Below, one piece after another: positions 5,474-13,652 of a stretch of DNA of 33,796 nucleotides (its first letter is position 1; each line of letters starts with the position of its first letter). The position numbers and the translations under genes were made by a program. Below the pieces are notes generated by a model that saw only the letters and a list, made by a program, of their open reading frames with translations, did no database searches and was not told where the DNA came from. Origin of the DNA: Bacteroidales bacterium (GTDB taxonomy: Bacteria > Bacteroidota > Bacteroidia > Bacteroidales > UBA932); NCBI GenBank assembly GCA_017960585.1, contig JAGCYX010000085.1:1-33796 (forward strand), read 5' to 3'.

Positions 5474-7402
5474 ATGATGGACAAGCAATTTATCCTCCCT
5501 TACGAAGGCGGTCTGATCGAAAAGAACCTCCCCGCCGGCATCCTGCACAACTACGAGAAAATCTGGACGAAGATCTATCCGGAAGCCCTGCCGGCTTCGG
5601 CTGCCGTGGCGGACGTCATCGTCGCGGCCATCAACGCCTGCGAAGGACGCCTGTTCCGGCTGGGCCTCACGACCGGCGCCACGCCGGCCCTCCTCTACGA
5701 AGAGCTGCTCCGGCGCTACCAGGCCGGGGAAGTGTCGTTCCGGCAGGTGGAGATCTTCTCCATCGACGAATACTACCCGTCGTCCGGCGACGAGCTTCAG
5801 AGCCGCAACCACCTCCTGCACGAGGCGCTGCTGGACCGGGTGGACATCCTTCCGGAAAACGTCCACATCCCCGACGGCACCGTCCCGCAGGCGGAGGTCT
5901 CCGACTATTGCGCCGGCTTTGACAAGCAGGCCCGCGGACTGGACCTGCTGGTGATCGGCGTCGGCGAGGAAGGCCAGGTGGGCTTCAACGAGGCGGGCAG
6001 CAACGAGAAGACGCGCACCCGCACCGTCCGCCTGTCGTACGGCTCCCGCAAGCGCCAGGCGCGCCACTTCGGCCACGACCTGTCGGCCACGCCGCAGAGC
6101 GCCATCACCATGGGCATCGGCACGATGCTCTCGGCGGGGCGCATCATCCTGATGGCCTGGGGCGAAGACAAGGCAAAGGTCGTGAAGGCCATCGCCGAGG
6201 GCGAGATGTCCCTGGCCTGCCCGGCGTCCCTGCTGCAGAGCCACGACCACATCAGTCTGTACGTGGACACGACCGCCGGCAGCCTGCTGACGCGGGCGGT
6301 GGCCCCCTGGCTGGTCGGCCCCTGCGACTGGACGCCGAAGCTCATCCGCAAGGCCGTCGTGTGGCTGTGCGAGACCGTCGGCAAGCCGATCCTGAAGCTG
6401 ACGGACCAGGACTACCTGGAGAACTCGCTCGGCGAGCTGCTGGAGCTGTACGGCCCCTTCGACCAGATCAACATCCAGGTTTTCAACGACCTGCAGCATA
6501 CCATCACCGGCTGGCCGGGCGGCAAGCCGAACGCGGACGACAGCACGCGTCCGGTACCCGCCGCGCCGTATCCCAAGACGGTGCTGATCTTCTCGCCGCA
6601 CCCCGACGACGACGTCATCTCGATGGGCGGCACCTTCATCCGACTCGTCTCCCAGGGGCACGACGTGCACGTGGCCTACGAGACCTCCGGCGACGTGGCG
6701 GTCCACGACGACGTGGTGCTCCAGCACATGGACGCCGCGTTCCAGCTGGGCCTGGCCGACCGTTTCGACGCCGTGAAGGCGCTGGTGGACAGCAAGGTGC
6801 CGGGCGAGCCGGAGCCGTGCGGGCTGCTGGAGCTCAAGGCGGCCATCCGCCGCAGCGAGGCCCGGGCCGCCGTCCGCTCCTTCGGCCTGGACGACGCCAC
6901 CAACGCCCACTTCCTGAACCTCCCGTTCTACGAGTCCGGCGGCATCGCCAAGAAGCCGCGCACGCAGGCCGACGTGGATATCATCAAGGAGCTGATCTGC
7001 CGGCTCAAGCCGCAGATGATCTTCATGGCGGGCGACCTGGCCGACCCGCACGGAACGCACCGCGTGTGCACCGAGGCGGCCCTGGAGGCCGTGGACCAGC
7101 TGCGCGCCGAGGGCCAGGACTGGCTCTCCGGCACGCACATCTGGCTCTACCGCGGCGCCTGGATGGAGTGGGAGCTGGGCCGCGTGGACATGGCCGTCCC
7201 GCTGAGTCCGGAAGAGGTGGTGAAGAAACGCCACGCCATCTTCCGCCATCTCTCGCAGAAGGATATCGTGCCCTTCCCGGGCGAGGATCCCCGCGAATTC
7301 TGGCAGCGCGCCGAGGAGCGCACGCAGAACACCGCCGCCCAGTACGACCGCCTGGGCATGGCGGAATACCAGGCCATCGAAGTCTTCCTGAAACTCTGTT
7401 AA
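5474..7402 (+). CDS. NagB-like / PIG-L (LmbE) deacetylase fusion protein
   Basis: Encodes 642 cytoplasmic residues (no signal peptide). The N-terminal domain (about 40-290) is of the NagB/isomerase type: 'LGLTTGATPALLYEEL' is the phosphate/sugar loop, 'FSIDEYYP' holds Asp98 (E. coli Asp72 equivalent) and 'GVGEEGQVGFNE' corresponds to the catalytic loop, but with Gln168 where NagB has His143 and Glu166 where it has Asp141; Glu173 matches Glu148. The C-terminal domain (about 365-600) is a PIG-L zinc deacetylase: 'FSPHPDDDVISMGG' with His376-Pro-Asp378-Asp379, and 'DPHGTH' for the further zinc ligand. Fusions of this order are known in Bacteroidota and are usually annotated as glucosamine-6-phosphate deaminase. 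Here the deaminase half may be inactive or altered, while the deacetylase half looks intact and could remove the acetyl group from an N-acetylhexosamine. It starts an operon with nagB (three bases between genes), controlled by operator A. Confidence 0.88.
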   Translation: MMDKQFILPYEGGLIEKNLPAGILHNYEKIWTKIYPEALPASAAVADVIVAAINACEGRLFRLGLTTGATPALLYEELLRRYQAGEVSFRQVEIFSIDEYYPSSGDELQSRNHLLHEALLDRVDILPENVHIPDGTVPQAEVSDYCAGFDKQARGLDLLVIGVGEEGQVGFNEAGSNEKTRTRTVRLSYGSRKRQARHFGHDLSATPQSAITMGIGTMLSAGRIILMAWGEDKAKVVKAIAEGEMSLACPASLLQSHDHISLYVDTTAGSLLTRAVAPWLVGPCDWTPKLIRKAVVWLCETVGKPILKLTDQDYLENSLGELLELYGPFDQINIQVFNDLQHTITGWPGGKPNADDSTRPVPAAPYPKTVLIFSPHPDDDVISMGGTFIRLVSQGHDVHVAYETSGDVAVHDDVVLQHMDAAFQLGLADRFDAVKALVDSKVPGEPEPCGLLELKAAIRRSEARAAVRSFGLDDATNAHFLNLPFYESGGIAKKPRTQADVDIIKELICRLKPQMIFMAGDLADPHGTHRVCTEAALEAVDQLRAEGQDWLSGTHIWLYRGAWMEWELGRVDMAVPLSPEEVVKKRHAIFRHLSQKDIVPFPGEDPREFWQRAEERTQNTAAQYDRLGMAEYQAIEVFLKLC

Positions 7403-7405
7403 GAT

Positions 7406-8185
7406 ATGAAACTCATCATCCGCAACAACGCCGCTGAAGGCTCCAAGTGGGCCGCCCGGCGCATCGCCGACGCCATCAACGCCAAGGCCGCCCGCACCTC
7501 CGAGCCCTTCGTGCTCGGCCTATGCACCGGCTCCACCCCCATCGGGACCTACAACGAGCTCATCCGCATGGTCCGCGAGGGCGTCGTCAGCTTCAAGAAC
7601 GTCATCTCCTTCAACATGGACGAGTATGTGGGCCTGCCGGTGGACCATCCCGAGAGCTACCACTCCTTCATGCACCGCCAGCTCTTCGACCACATCGACG
7701 AGCCCGCGGAGAACATCCACATCCTGAACGGCAACGCCCCCGACCTGGAGGCCGAATGCGCCGCCTACGAAGCCGCCATCGAGGCGGCCGGCGGCTTCGA
7801 CCTGTTCCTCGGCGGCGTGGGCGAGGACGGCCACATCGCCTTCAACGAGCCCTTCTCCCCGCTGTGCTCCCGCACCCGCGTGATGACCCTCACGCAGGAC
7901 ACGCGCGAGGTCAACGCCCGCTTCTTCGGCGGCGACCCCGAGGCCGTGCCCGCGCAGGCGCTGACGGTGGGCGTGGCCACGGTCCTGTCCGCCCGCGAGG
8001 TCGTCATCCTCGCCTTCGGTCCCCGCAAGGCCCGCGCGCTGCGCGACGCCGTGGAGGGCCCGATGTCACACTACTGCACCCTCAGCGGTATGCAAAATCA
8101 CCCCGACGGGATCATCGTCTGTGACGAGGCCGCCGTCGGGGAGTTGAAAGTCAGCAGCTACCGCTACTTCAAGGCTATCGAATAA
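7406..8185 (+). CDS. nagB: Glucosamine-6-phosphate deaminase
   Basis: Encodes 259 residues, close to the 266 of E. coli NagB. It converts glucosamine-6-phosphate to fructose-6-phosphate and ammonia in the cytoplasm, feeding amino sugars into glycolysis. The catalytic set is complete and even numbered as in E. coli: 'FNMDEYVGL' with Asp72, 'GVGEDGHIAFNEP' with Asp141, His143 and Glu148; 'LGLCTGSTPIGTY' is the phosphate loop. It lies three bases after the fusion gene and is surely cotranscribed. Its last 11 bases overlap the 3' end of the convergent phosphatase gene. The presence of a canonical NagB next to a NagB-like domain lacking the catalytic His suggests division of labour rather than redundancy. 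Confidence 0.95.
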   Translation: MKLIIRNNAAEGSKWAARRIADAINAKAARTSEPFVLGLCTGSTPIGTYNELIRMVREGVVSFKNVISFNMDEYVGLPVDHPESYHSFMHRQLFDHIDEPAENIHILNGNAPDLEAECAAYEAAIEAAGGFDLFLGGVGEDGHIAFNEPFSPLCSRTRVMTLTQDTREVNARFFGGDPEAVPAQALTVGVATVLSAREVVILAFGPRKARALRDAVEGPMSHYCTLSGMQNHPDGIIVCDEAAVGELKVSSYRYFKAIE

Positions 8186-9425
8186 ACTTCTCCCGGAACT
8201 TGTTCCAGGAATAGTACGGCCAGGAGTCCGTCTCCAACGGGAGGCGGGCTTCTTTGCCGTTCAGGAGGACCTTGAACAGGACCTCCGGATTGCGTTTGCT
8301 GCGGTAGAAGACGAAATGCAGGTTGGCGCCCATCGGCACCTCGTGCAGCTGGCACCAGACCGGAATCTCGTTCGGGTCGGTGACGTCGTGGCCGAAGCCG
8401 TTCACGTCGAGGGTCATCAGCAGCGGCAGGAAGGTGTAGTCGTGGCCGAAGCGCAGGTCGGCGCCGATCTGGCCGGAGGCGATGCGCTCGTCCGCCTTGG
8501 CGATGATGTCATCCACGATGGGCCGGTAGCCCAGGTGGGTGGGCCAGGCGTTGGCGTAGAACTGGAAGGCGTCGATCTTCCAGAGGTCGATGCGCTCCTC
8601 CGGGGTGAAGATGTCCGTGAAGTCCAGGTCCGTGTCCAGGCTGTTCATGCCGGCGGCGAAGAAATAGAGGTAGGACACCAGGTCCCACTGCTCCGCGGCG
8701 GGCACGGCGGCGTCCACGTCCGCGAAGAGCCGCGCGAGGATGGCCTTGTAGTCCACCGTGCGCTCGATATACTGCTCCCAGGTCTCCTCGAAGCGCAGCG
8801 GCGTACGGGGATAGTCGTCGACGCGGAAGGGGTTGCTGCGGTCGAGCGGCAGGATGGCCGGCAGGAAGCTGACGCCGAAGTTCTCGAAGATGTTGAGGCG
8901 CGCGTCCTTGGCCTTCAGGCCGAGGCAGAAGGCGGACATGGTCATGATGCAGCGGGTCGAGGTGGATGTCCAGGAACGGACGGCCGAGTCCTTCCCGAAC
9001 ACCCTCGGGAAATTCTCGTACATCCGCGCGGCCAGCTCCTGCTGTTGCTGCCAGCCCTTGCGCGAAAGGTCGCCCACGCGGTAGCGCACCGACGGGTACA
9101 GGCTGTCGAAACGCTGCTTGAACGAAGCGCCGAGCGGCGTCAGGTTGCCGGCCTGCGCGGCGGCGCCGAAGACGTTGTTCAGGCGCTCGTACATGTCGCT
9201 CTGCCAGGCGTAGCGGGCGCCGTGCCGGCCGTAATGGCTGATGTAGAAGGGCTGGTAGCCCTTGGGCGCTGCCGAGAGCGTCACGGGGCCGGTCGGGCAG
9301 AGGTAGTCGGTGCCGGCGAGGTACTCCGGATGCGCCCGGAGCTGGTCGATGACGTCCGGCTGCTGGGCTGTGGCGGTCAGGGAGGCCGCGAGGAGGGCCA
9401 GGATGAGGAGGATTCTTCTTGTCAT
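8175..9425 (-). CDS. Histidine-type phosphatase (branch 2, acid phosphatase/phytase-like), exported
   Basis: Encodes 416 residues. A clear signal peptide (1 to about 20, ending LTATAQ) sends it to the periplasm or surface. 'YISHYGRHGARY' carries the RHGxR catalytic motif with His68 as the phosphoryl acceptor; a downstream 'RFGHDYTFLP' supplies the His-Asp proton-donor pair of branch 2 histidine phosphatases. Such enzymes remove phosphate from sugar phosphates, inositol phosphates or other monoesters; the substrate here is unknown. The ATG at 9425 overlaps the regulator stop codon in an ATGA arrangement, which fixes this start over the in-frame one 36 bases upstream and indicates translational coupling. 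It is the last gene of the leftward GH20-regulator-phosphatase operon and overlaps the end of nagB by 11 bases. A second, unrelated phosphatase is encoded at 16167. Confidence 0.88.
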   Translation of the reverse strand: MTRRILLILALLAASLTATAQQPDVIDQLRAHPEYLAGTDYLCPTGPVTLSAAPKGYQPFYISHYGRHGARYAWQSDMYERLNNVFGAAAQAGNLTPLGASFKQRFDSLYPSVRYRVGDLSRKGWQQQQELAARMYENFPRVFGKDSAVRSWTSTSTRCIMTMSAFCLGLKAKDARLNIFENFGVSFLPAILPLDRSNPFRVDDYPRTPLRFEETWEQYIERTVDYKAILARLFADVDAAVPAAEQWDLVSYLYFFAAGMNSLDTDLDFTDIFTPEERIDLWKIDAFQFYANAWPTHLGYRPIVDDIIAKADERIASGQIGADLRFGHDYTFLPLLMTLDVNGFGHDVTDPNEIPVWCQLHEVPMGANLHFVFYRSKRNPEVLFKVLLNGKEARLPLETDSWPYYSWNKFREKFIR

Positions 9426-10594
9426 AGGGTCGGTTTTTTCTGTTGGTGCCGCTCGCGCCATTCATTCGGCGAGCAGCCGTAAATCTGTTTGAAACGGCGC
9501 GAGATGCTCTTGGTGTCGTTCTCGCCCAAGGAGAGGGCGATGCCCACCACCTGTTCGTCCGTGTCCAGGAGCAGCTCCGCGAAGCGTTTGATCTTCAGGT
9601 CGGAGATATACTGGTAGAGGGTCTGCCCGGTCACGGTCTTGAAGCGGCGCTCCAGCAGGCGGCGCGACAGGGCGACCTCCGAGATGACGTCCTTGACGGA
9701 GATCTTCTTCTGGTAGTTGCGGTGGATGTACTGCACGGCCTTCTGGATCTGGGCGTCGTCGGTGGCGAAGGCCGCCGTGGACAGGCGCCCGACGATCTTG
9801 ACAGGCCGCAGGACCACGTCCTCGAGGGGGGCGTCGGGGTTGGCGACGCGCTTCTCGATGAGCTCCGCGGTGCGGTAGCCGCCTTCCTCGATGTCCACGA
9901 AGATGCTCGACAGGGTGGTGCTCCCGAGGCTGCAGAGCAGTTCGTCGTTGTCCACGCCGATCACGGAGATTTCCTCCGGAATGCGGACCCCGGCGGCGTG
10001 GCAGGCCTCGATGAGGTTGTTGCCCTGGTTGTCGTCGCAGGCCATGATGCCGATGGGCTTGGGGATCAGGCGGAGCCACTCGCGCAGCCGGTCCCGCTCA
10101 TAGTACCACAGGTGGTCGATGTCCTGCAGGTTGTAGGCGTAGAAGGATTTCCCGAAGCCGGCCACCTCCACCTCGCGGCGGAAGCCGTCGCAGCGCTCGT
10201 CGGACCAGCAGACCTGGTTGAAGCCGAAGAAGCCGAAGTTGCGGAAGCCGCGGTCGATGAAGAAACGGGCTGCCATGCGGCCGGTGCCCAGGTAGTCGGC
10301 GGTGATGTTCGGGATGGTCTTGAAACGCTTCTTGAAGTCCTGGGCCACGACGACGATGCCGTTCTTGCCGAACAGGCTGACATCGTCCGTCTCCTCGAAC
10401 TGGCCGATGACGGCGTCCGCGCCCCAGTCCTTGGCCCATTTGACCACGCCGGGGATGCCGATCTCCGCCTTGAAGGACGGCGGCATACGGCAGATGGCCC
10501 ACTGTTCCTTGCGGCGGGAATAGCGGACGATGCCCTGGAGGAGCTTGTTCGCGAAGGATTCCGTGAAGTCGGTGATGAAAAGCAGGCGGAGCAT
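9422..10594 (-). CDS. XylR-type transcription regulator (LacI-like sensor, AraC-type DNA-binding domain)
   Basis: Encodes 390 residues. Residues of about 1-275 form a periplasmic-binding-protein-like sugar sensor as in LacI/XylR ('LLFITDFTESFANKLLQGI', 'GIMACDDNQGNNLIEACHAAG', 'PEEISVIGVDNDELLC'), without a LacI helix-turn-helix in front. Residues of about 283-385 form the AraC-type double helix-turn-helix ('AVQYIHRNYQKKISVKDV', 'LLERRFKTVTGQTLYQYI', 'SRRFKQIYGCSPNEW'). This order is that of E. coli XylR, an activator that binds direct repeats about 21 bp apart. The gene follows GH20 by one base and overlaps the phosphatase gene, so it would control its own operon through operator B. The three 21-bp direct repeats in the locus (5387, 12737, 17343) are the natural targets. 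The inducer is inferred to be a hexosamine or its oligomer. No other regulator of the SusC/D genes (sigma/anti-sigma, hybrid two-component) is present. Confidence 0.92.
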   Translation of the reverse strand: MLRLLFITDFTESFANKLLQGIVRYSRRKEQWAICRMPPSFKAEIGIPGVVKWAKDWGADAVIGQFEETDDVSLFGKNGIVVVAQDFKKRFKTIPNITADYLGTGRMAARFFIDRGFRNFGFFGFNQVCWSDERCDGFRREVEVAGFGKSFYAYNLQDIDHLWYYERDRLREWLRLIPKPIGIMACDDNQGNNLIEACHAAGVRIPEEISVIGVDNDELLCSLGSTTLSSIFVDIEEGGYRTAELIEKRVANPDAPLEDVVLRPVKIVGRLSTAAFATDDAQIQKAVQYIHRNYQKKISVKDVISEVALSRRLLERRFKTVTGQTLYQYISDLKIKRFAELLLDTDEQVVGIALSLGENDTKSISRRFKQIYGCSPNEWRERHQQKKPTL

Positions 10595-10595
10595 G

Positions 10596-12674
10596 TCAGT
10601 TGCGGTGGTAGGAGATGCCGAGGGCGTCGTAGTAAGGGTATTCGTGATCGACCACGATGCTGAAGAACTGGTCGAAGTCCTGCAGGAAGGCCGGGTCGTC
10701 CGGCTGAACGGTGCCAGCCCAGGCCGGGTAGGGATGCCAGCCGCGCTCGAAGAGGCCCAGCGACTTGGGGAACAGGTAGTAGGTCACGTGGTCGAAGCTG
10801 CGGAGCGTCTCGGCCCAGAGGTGCCCCGAGATGCCGAGGATGAGCTCCTTGCTGTCTTTGTTCAGGGCGGGTTTGCCCTCGCCGGCGTGCGTGAGGTCGA
10901 GCGGCTTCCGGTGGTCGTCCCAGCGGACGGAACGGTACATGTCGAAAGGCTGCACGGAGAAGCTGCGCCGCTCGTCCACGAGGCCGCCCCAGTTGTGGCC
11001 GCGCTCGAGTTTCGAGTCGTTGTAGGCGAAGTCCATGTAGCAGTTGGGCGCGCTGGAGATCACGACGGGAATGCCGCTGTTCGCGAACTCGTACGGCAGG
11101 ACGTCCCGGCCGTGGGAGACGGTCCAGAGGTTGGTGAAGGCGAGGTTGCGCTTGAGGCGCTCCAGGGTGGCGGGCTCCAGGTTCTGGCAGATGTCCTGCC
11201 AGCCGGCGAGCTTGATTCCGCGCGCCTCGGCGATGTCCATCACGCGGTTGAGGAAGTAGTCCTTCAGCCAGCCGATGTCGCTCTTGCCGTTCGCTTCCAG
11301 CAGTTCGCGGCAGGCCGGCGAGCCGGTCCAGGCGCCGTCCGGCACCTCGTCGCCGCCCACGTGGATGGCCTCGAGGGGTACGCCCGCTTCCGCGTAGAGC
11401 GCGATCAGACCGTCGAAGACGGTTTCGAAGAAGGTATAGGTGGACGGCAGGGCCACGTTGATGACGTTGTCGGTGTAGTCCTGCACGGATTCATATTCGG
11501 AAGTGTCCTCCGGCTCGGAGAGCAGGCAGCTGGCGTCGCCCGTGCGCGCGGCGCGGACCTCCATCGCCTTCACGGCCGCGCGGGAATGGCCCGGGGTGTC
11601 GAATTCCGGAATGACGCGGATGCGGCGCTCCCACGCGTAGCGCAGGATCTCCACGAAGTCCTCGTGGGAATAGAATCCGTTGCCCGGTGAGTCCGGGTCG
11701 GCGGGGTCGTCCGTGACGCAGTAGGTGGGCTGCAGGCCGTCCGGTTCGGCGATGCTGCCGTCGTCCTGGAGGACGGGCAGGCAGCGGCGGGCGCCGTATT
11801 CCGTGAGCTCCGGCAGGGCGTCGATGGCGATGCGCCAGCCCTCGTCGTCGCCGAAGTGCAGGTGCAGGTAATTCGCCTTGTAGTGCGCGAGGATGTCAAT
11901 CAGGCGGAGCAGGTCGGCCTTCTTCGTGAAATTGCGGCTGACGTCCAGCATTTCGCCGCGGAAGGGCATGCCGGGCGCGTCCTCGATCTGCGCGTCGGGG
12001 ATGCTCTGCCCCGCGCGGCGCAGGTTGTCCAGCGTGACGCCGGCGTAGAAGGCGCCGTCTTCATCGGCGGCTTCCGTGCTGATGCGTCCTTCCTTCAGAG
12101 TGATCCGGTACCATCCGGGGGCCTGTCCCTGGACGAAGACGACCGGTTCCACCTCGGCGCCGGACGGATCCGTGCTGCCCGACGGCAGGAGGGTCACGCT
12201 GTTCAGCCGGGGAATCATATCGAAGGGGCCCGTGGTCACGGGCGTGTAGTCGAAGGAGCGGACGGGCTCGGCGGGCAGGAAGTTGTATTCCGCCTTCAGG
12301 GCCACGGCCTTGCGCCCTTTCTGCTGCAGGTAGAAGCCTTCCGGGGCGCGGCACTGGTTGACCAGCGGACGCGCCAGGTAGCGCAGCGTCATGATCTTGC
12401 CGTCGGCGCCGGACGGGGCGACGCGGTACAAGGTGCCGCTGACGTGCTCGATGGTGCCGGGGGCGCCGTCCTCCATCGTGACGGGGGTGCGGAACTGGCT
12501 GAACCAGACGGTCCAGTCCGTGCCGGCGGGCGGGTTCTGGATCTCCAGGGTGTGGAGCGCCTGCCCGGTGGCGGGGTCCGTGGGGCCTTCAGTCCAAAGG
12601 ATGCGACAAGGTTGGGTGCACGACACGCAAATCGCGCACGCGATTAATAGGAAAGAAAAGTGTTTAGTGCTCAC
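10596..12674 (-). CDS. GH20 beta-N-acetylhexosaminidase, lipoprotein
   Basis: Encodes 692 residues, starting at GTG (12674). A short signal with cysteines in 'ICVSC' suggests a lipoprotein, probably surface or periplasmic. An N-terminal GH20b-type domain (about 95-235, 'RITLKEGRISTEAADEDGAFYAGVTL') precedes the TIM barrel ('RGEMLDVSRNF', 'LHLHFGDDEGWRI', 'VIPEFDTPGHSRA'). 'IHVGGDEVPDG' carries the Asp442-Glu443 pair of the substrate-assisted mechanism. It releases terminal beta-linked GlcNAc or GalNAc from glycans. The start is chosen for the signal peptide; no ATG is suitably placed, and an exact -7 box lies 24 bases upstream. It is the first gene of a leftward operon with the regulator (one base apart) and the histidine phosphatase, divergent from the ROK kinase and sharing operator B. 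Confidence 0.93.
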   Translation of the reverse strand: MSTKHFSFLLIACAICVSCTQPCRILWTEGPTDPATGQALHTLEIQNPPAGTDWTVWFSQFRTPVTMEDGAPGTIEHVSGTLYRVAPSGADGKIMTLRYLARPLVNQCRAPEGFYLQQKGRKAVALKAEYNFLPAEPVRSFDYTPVTTGPFDMIPRLNSVTLLPSGSTDPSGAEVEPVVFVQGQAPGWYRITLKEGRISTEAADEDGAFYAGVTLDNLRRAGQSIPDAQIEDAPGMPFRGEMLDVSRNFTKKADLLRLIDILAHYKANYLHLHFGDDEGWRIAIDALPELTEYGARRCLPVLQDDGSIAEPDGLQPTYCVTDDPADPDSPGNGFYSHEDFVEILRYAWERRIRVIPEFDTPGHSRAAVKAMEVRAARTGDASCLLSEPEDTSEYESVQDYTDNVINVALPSTYTFFETVFDGLIALYAEAGVPLEAIHVGGDEVPDGAWTGSPACRELLEANGKSDIGWLKDYFLNRVMDIAEARGIKLAGWQDICQNLEPATLERLKRNLAFTNLWTVSHGRDVLPYEFANSGIPVVISSAPNCYMDFAYNDSKLERGHNWGGLVDERRSFSVQPFDMYRSVRWDDHRKPLDLTHAGEGKPALNKDSKELILGISGHLWAETLRSFDHVTYYLFPKSLGLFERGWHPYPAWAGTVQPDDPAFLQDFDQFFSIVVDHEYPYYDALGISYHRN

Positions 12675-12698
12675 AATCAGCGGGTTTTATTACTGACA

Positions 12699-12706
12699 CA
12701 AAGCTA
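12699..12706 (-). promoter_or_regulatory. -7 box of GH20-regulator-phosphatase operon
   Basis: On the minus strand this reads TAGCTTTG, an exact TAnnTTTG box, 24 bases before the GTG at 12674. Operator B begins 30 bases further upstream; the corresponding distance at operator A is 25, so the leftward spacing is not conserved. Confidence 0.6.
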
Positions 12707-12736
12707 TGAAAAATCGAGGAGCGAAAAAATACAATG

Positions 12737-12764
12737 ACGCAAATTGTGTATTTAAATACGCAAA
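12737..12764 (+). promoter_or_regulatory. Operator B: 21-bp direct repeat, candidate XylR-type site
   Basis: ACGCAAA at 12737-12743 is repeated at 12758-12764, starts 21 bp apart. The centre has TGTGTAT at 12745-12751, and the second half-site is preceded by AAAT as in operator C. Exactly 28 bases separate it from the -7 box at 12793. It lies between the divergent GH20-regulator and ROK operons and would make the regulator autoregulated. Confidence 0.78.
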
Positions 12765-12792
12765 TTTGTTTCCGGACATTGAATCTAATCGA

Positions 12793-12800
12793 TATTTTTG
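12793..12800 (+). promoter_or_regulatory. -7 box of ROK-GH2-phosphatase operon
   Basis: TATTTTTG fits TAnnTTTG and ends 17 bases before the ROK ATG at 12818. No good -33 TTTG sits at the usual distance, which fits a promoter that needs the activator proposed to bind at 12737-12764. Confidence 0.65.
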
Positions 12801-12817
12801 CAAAAAAATCACACGAA

Positions 12818-13645
12818 ATGACACTTGGAATTGATGTAGGAGGAACCAATCTGGTCCTGGGTCTGGTCCAGGACGGGAAGATCGTGAAGCGGGTTTCCAA
12901 CCCGTGGTTCCCTCATGAAGCCACCCTTGAACAGACGATTGACATCCTTTCGGAACGGATCACCGATATCCTCACGCCGGACGTGGAGAAGATCGGCATC
13001 GGCGTCCCCTCCGTGGTGGACGTGAACCGGGGCGTCGTCTATGACACCGTCAACATTCCGTCCTGGACGGAGGTCCCCCTCAAGGAACTCCTGGAAGCGC
13101 GCTTCCACCTGCCCGTGTCCGTGAATAACGACGCAAACTGCTACGCGATGGGCGTGTACGAGGGCTATCCGGCCGACGCGAAGCCGGAGGTGCTCGTCGT
13201 GATCACCCTCGGCACCGGCGTCGGGATGGGTATCGTGGACCGCGGCCGCCTCTTCTGCGGCGCCAACTGCGGCGCCGGCGAGCTCGGCAGCCTGCCGTAT
13301 CGCGGAGCCACGCTCGAGAGTTATTGCAGCAAGCAGTTCTTTTCCGGGACGGGCTGGGACAGCCTGACCGCCTCGCAGGCGGCGCGCAACGGAGATCCCC
13401 GCGCCCTCGCCCTGTTCACGGACCTGGGCAAGCGCCTGGGCGACCTGCTCTGCACGGTCATGTTCGCCTACGATCCCAGCCACATTGCCTTCGGCGGCGG
13501 CGTGGCCTACAACTACCCGCTCTTCCGGCAGTCCATGGAGGCCCGCCTGAAGCGGGATTTCCCTTATAGGAAAAGCCTGGAACGGCTGACCATCGACGTC
13601 GCCACCGGGGACGACATCCCGGTGATCGGAGCATCCCTTATCTGA
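12818..13645 (+). CDS. ROK family sugar kinase
   Basis: Encodes 275 residues. 'LGIDVGGTNLVLGLV' at the N-terminus is the ATP-phosphate loop, 'GIGVPSVVD' follows, 'VNNDANCYAMG' holds the catalytic Asp region, and 'ITLGTGVGMGIV' is the second phosphate motif. The classic CxCGxxGCxE zinc motif of many ROK proteins is missing; instead 'GAGELGSLPY' and 'YCSKQFF' occur, as in related Bacteroidota kinases. It probably phosphorylates a hexose or N-acetylhexosamine at C6 in the cytoplasm; GlcNAc is favoured by its neighbours NagB, GH20 and GH2, but is not shown. The ATG at 12818 is chosen because the P-loop strand begins there and the -7 box at 12793 lies just before it; an upstream in-frame ATG would include the promoter itself. 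It starts an operon with GH2 (seven bases apart) and the alkaline phosphatase. Confidence 0.9.
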   Translation: MTLGIDVGGTNLVLGLVQDGKIVKRVSNPWFPHEATLEQTIDILSERITDILTPDVEKIGIGVPSVVDVNRGVVYDTVNIPSWTEVPLKELLEARFHLPVSVNNDANCYAMGVYEGYPADAKPEVLVVITLGTGVGMGIVDRGRLFCGANCGAGELGSLPYRGATLESYCSKQFFSGTGWDSLTASQAARNGDPRALALFTDLGKRLGDLLCTVMFAYDPSHIAFGGGVAYNYPLFRQSMEARLKRDFPYRKSLERLTIDVATGDDIPVIGASLI

Positions 13646-13652
13646 CACGCTT

